Below, in pieces: positions 62,485 through 64,000 of a stretch of 64,000 nt of DNA (position 1 is its first letter; every line of letters starts with the position of its first letter). The DNA is from JAICMB01 sp035295125 (lineage in GTDB: Bacteria > Acidobacteriota > Terriglobia > Bryobacterales > Bryobacteraceae): NCBI GenBank assembly GCA_035295125.1, contig DATGJP010000112.1, positions 62,001 to 126,000 on the forward strand. The letters are read 5' to 3'. The notes beneath the pieces are model-generated. The model was given only the letters and a program-made list of their open reading frames with translations, was not told the origin of the DNA and made no database searches. The position numbers were made by a program, and so were the translations under genes.

Positions 62485-64000
62485 CTACCACCCCACCGGC
62501 TTGCCCCGATTCTGCTCATCCAGCCACTTCTTCAACGGAGCAAAATAATCAAGAATCGCCGTAGCATCCATCTGATGCTCGCCCGTCAAAGCGGCCAATG
62601 CATCGGGCCACGGCCGGCTGATGCCCATCGACAGCATCGCATTCAGACGACGTCCTGCTTCTTCATTGCCGTAAATCGAGCAGCGGTTCAGGGGATCTTT
62701 GCAGCCGGCAATCCTGGACAAAGACCGGTGAAACTGGAACTGCAGAATATCCGCCAGGAAATAGCGCGCATATGGGAAGTTCGCAGCGACGTGATATTTC
62801 GCGCCCGGATCGAAATCATTCTCGCTGCGCGGAACGGGCGGCGCGATGCCCTGATACTTCAGCCGAAGGTCCCACCACGCCTTGTTGTACTGCTCCGGCG
62901 TGACCTTGCCTGAGAACACCTCCCACCGCCACTTGTCGATGAGCAAACCAAACGGGAGAAACGCGATCTTCTCCAACGCTTTGTTCAGCAGCAGCCCGAT
63001 ATCCTTCGAGGTATCGGGAGCGCGCTGCAGCAGCCCGATCTTGACCAGGTATTCCGGCGTCACCGAGAGCGCGATGGTATCGCCGATTGCCTCGTGGAAG
63101 CCGTCATTAGCGCTGTCGCGGAACAGGAACGGCTGATTGTCGTAGGCGCGCTGGTAGAAGTTGTGCCCGAGCTCATGATGGATGGTAGTGAAGTCTTCGG
63201 AGTTAATCTCGATGCACATCTTCAGGCGTAGGTCTTCCTTCTGATCGACATCCCAGGCGCTGGCATGGCACACGACGTCCCGATCGGCCGGCTTCACGAA
63301 TAGCGAACGCTCCCAAAAGGTCTTCGGCAGCGGCGCAAAACCCAGCGATGTGAAGAAATGCTCGCCGTAGCGCACCATGTCGAGCGCCTTGGTGTCGCGC
63401 GACTTCAGAATTTCGGTCAGGTCATAGCCCGGATCGGCATCCTTTGGAGCGACCAGGGGATAGATGTTCTCCCATTCCTGCGCCCACATGTTTCCGAGCA
63501 GATCGGCCGGAATTGGCCCTTTGACGGGCACCATGTCGCCGTATTTTTCATGCAGCTTCGAGCGAACATAGGCATGCAACGAGAGATACAGCGGCCGAAC
63601 CTGGTCCCAAAGCCGGTCCATCTCGGCCGCAAAGGCATCGGGTTGCATGTCGTACTTTGCGCGCCACATAGCGCCCATATCCGCGAAGCCCAGCTCGCGG
63701 GCGCCTTTATTGCCCAAGGTGACGTATCGCTCGAACTCGCTCTTCATCGGCGGCGAGATGGTGTGCCAGCCGATCCATGCGTCGCGCATTTCCTTCGCGT
63801 CACTGCTGCTGCGCAAAATCCGGCTGAGATCTTCGAGATCGAGACAGGTGTTTTTGCCGGGAGGGCAGTATTTGCCCTTTCCGTAAGCGCCTTCCATGCT
63901 GGAGACGATTTGTGTGAGGTCGGCCGCTTCCTTCGGATTCGACGGCGCCGCGAGCACCAGCGAATTTTTCAGCAATTTGAATTTGCGGGCCAGGTCAGGC
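62485..64000 (-). CDS. M2-family metallopeptidase (ACE-like), 5' end outside window
   Basis: Peptidyl-dipeptidase of the angiotensin-converting-enzyme family. The frame is open to the window edge; residues before the TTG at 63975 still read family-like (PDLARKFKLLK), so the gene is cut by the window and at least 505 residues are seen. The zinc motif HHELGH lies about residue 267 of the part shown, with the third ligand Glu in FHEAIGD. Other family parts are GAYGKGKYCPPGK and YLVKIGLLQ. It is probably exported or periplasmic, but the signal peptide would lie outside the window. Confidence 0.92.
   Translation of the reverse strand, partial: PDLARKFKLLKNSLVLAAPSNPKEAADLTQIVSSMEGAYGKGKYCPPGKNTCLDLEDLSRILRSSSDAKEMRDAWIGWHTISPPMKSEFERYVTLGNKGARELGFADMGAMWRAKYDMQPDAFAAEMDRLWDQVRPLYLSLHAYVRSKLHEKYGDMVPVKGPIPADLLGNMWAQEWENIYPLVAPKDADPGYDLTEILKSRDTKALDMVRYGEHFFTSLGFAPLPKTFWERSLFVKPADRDVVCHASAWDVDQKEDLRLKMCIEINSEDFTTIHHELGHNFYQRAYDNQPFLFRDSANDGFHEAIGDTIALSVTPEYLVKIGLLQRAPDTSKDIGLLLNKALEKIAFLPFGLLIDKWRWEVFSGKVTPEQYNKAWWDLRLKYQGIAPPVPRSENDFDPGAKYHVAANFPYARYFLADILQFQFHRSLSRIAGCKDPLNRCSIYGNEEAGRRLNAMLSMGISRPWPDALAALTGEHQMDATAILDYFAPLKKWLDEQNRGKPVGW

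Noticed and set aside
1..64000. CRISPR arrays, tRNA or rRNA genes
   Set aside because: No regularly spaced direct repeats and no tRNA-like T-loop/acceptor pairing were noticed; the recurring hairpin element is dispersed, not arrayed.

Overview
The window looks like chromosomal DNA of an Acidobacteriota bacterium of the Solibacter/Bryobacterales type. This is inferred from gene content, since no rRNA or other marker is present. The supporting signs are a Solibacter-type C-terminal domain (TIGR03437-like) on a glycoside hydrolase, FtsX/MacB-like orphan permeases (ADOP), a DUF1501 + DUF1549/DUF1553 pair, a very long Oar-like TonB receptor, a squalene-hopene cyclase, a BshB1-like deacetylase and GC-rich codon use. 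I see no tRNA, rRNA, CRISPR array, prophage or intact insertion sequence.

Layout. 0-5.3 kb: cytochrome c, transketolase (minus strand), a small AT-hook-like protein, a secreted hypothetical protein and a DUF4342 protein. 5.3-10 kb: a structured leader followed by a coupled operon of TonB receptor, YfiR protein and CHASE8-type histidine kinase. 10-19.4 kb: a GH44 hydrolase, a glycosyltransferase with a c-di-GMP-type MshEN tail, an ADOP permease and a TPR lipoprotein. 19.5-24.6 kb: a TetR regulator fused in frame to squalene-hopene cyclase, with its own operator/promoter; a small membrane protein; a HAD phosphatase gene split by an amber codon; a GntR/LacI-type regulator and a MerR regulator. 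24.7-30.7 kb: small secreted proteins, radical SAM, YbaK deacylase, acyl-CoA dehydrogenase, and a 50-codon GatC/AtzG-like gene coupled to an amidase. 30.9-42 kb: DUF1501/DUF1549 pair, amidohydrolase, trehalase, a six-hairpin glycosidase and a winged-helix membrane regulator. 42-52.9 kb: Oar-like receptor; tatA, an Asp-rich papain-like protease, amino-acid permease and aminotransferase on the minus strand; a Gly-rich secreted protein; aidB. 53-64 kb: a GH18-NodB-GT2 fusion, EF-P preceded by a polyproline-containing 57-codon ORF, a PfkB kinase-rhomboid-bshB1 operon, a frameshifted ADOP permease and a truncated M2 peptidase.

Themes. Many genes make or degrade polysaccharide (GH44, MshEN glycosyltransferase, trehalase, six-hairpin glycosidase, GH18-NodB-GT2). 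Two loci suggest c-di-GMP-style or envelope signalling (YfiR/CHASE8 and MshEN). Others serve peptide and amino-acid scavenging (papain-like protease + permease + aminotransferase, M2 peptidase).

A dispersed intergenic repeat with a CAGGCGGTTTCGCCTG-type hairpin occurs about nine times, mostly at gene 3' ends. The points most worth following are the TetR-cyclase fusion with a self-consistent operator and leaderless promoter, the proline-rich ORF coupled to efp, the YfiR-kinase operon with its structured leader, the one-polypeptide exopolysaccharide machine and the repeat family.
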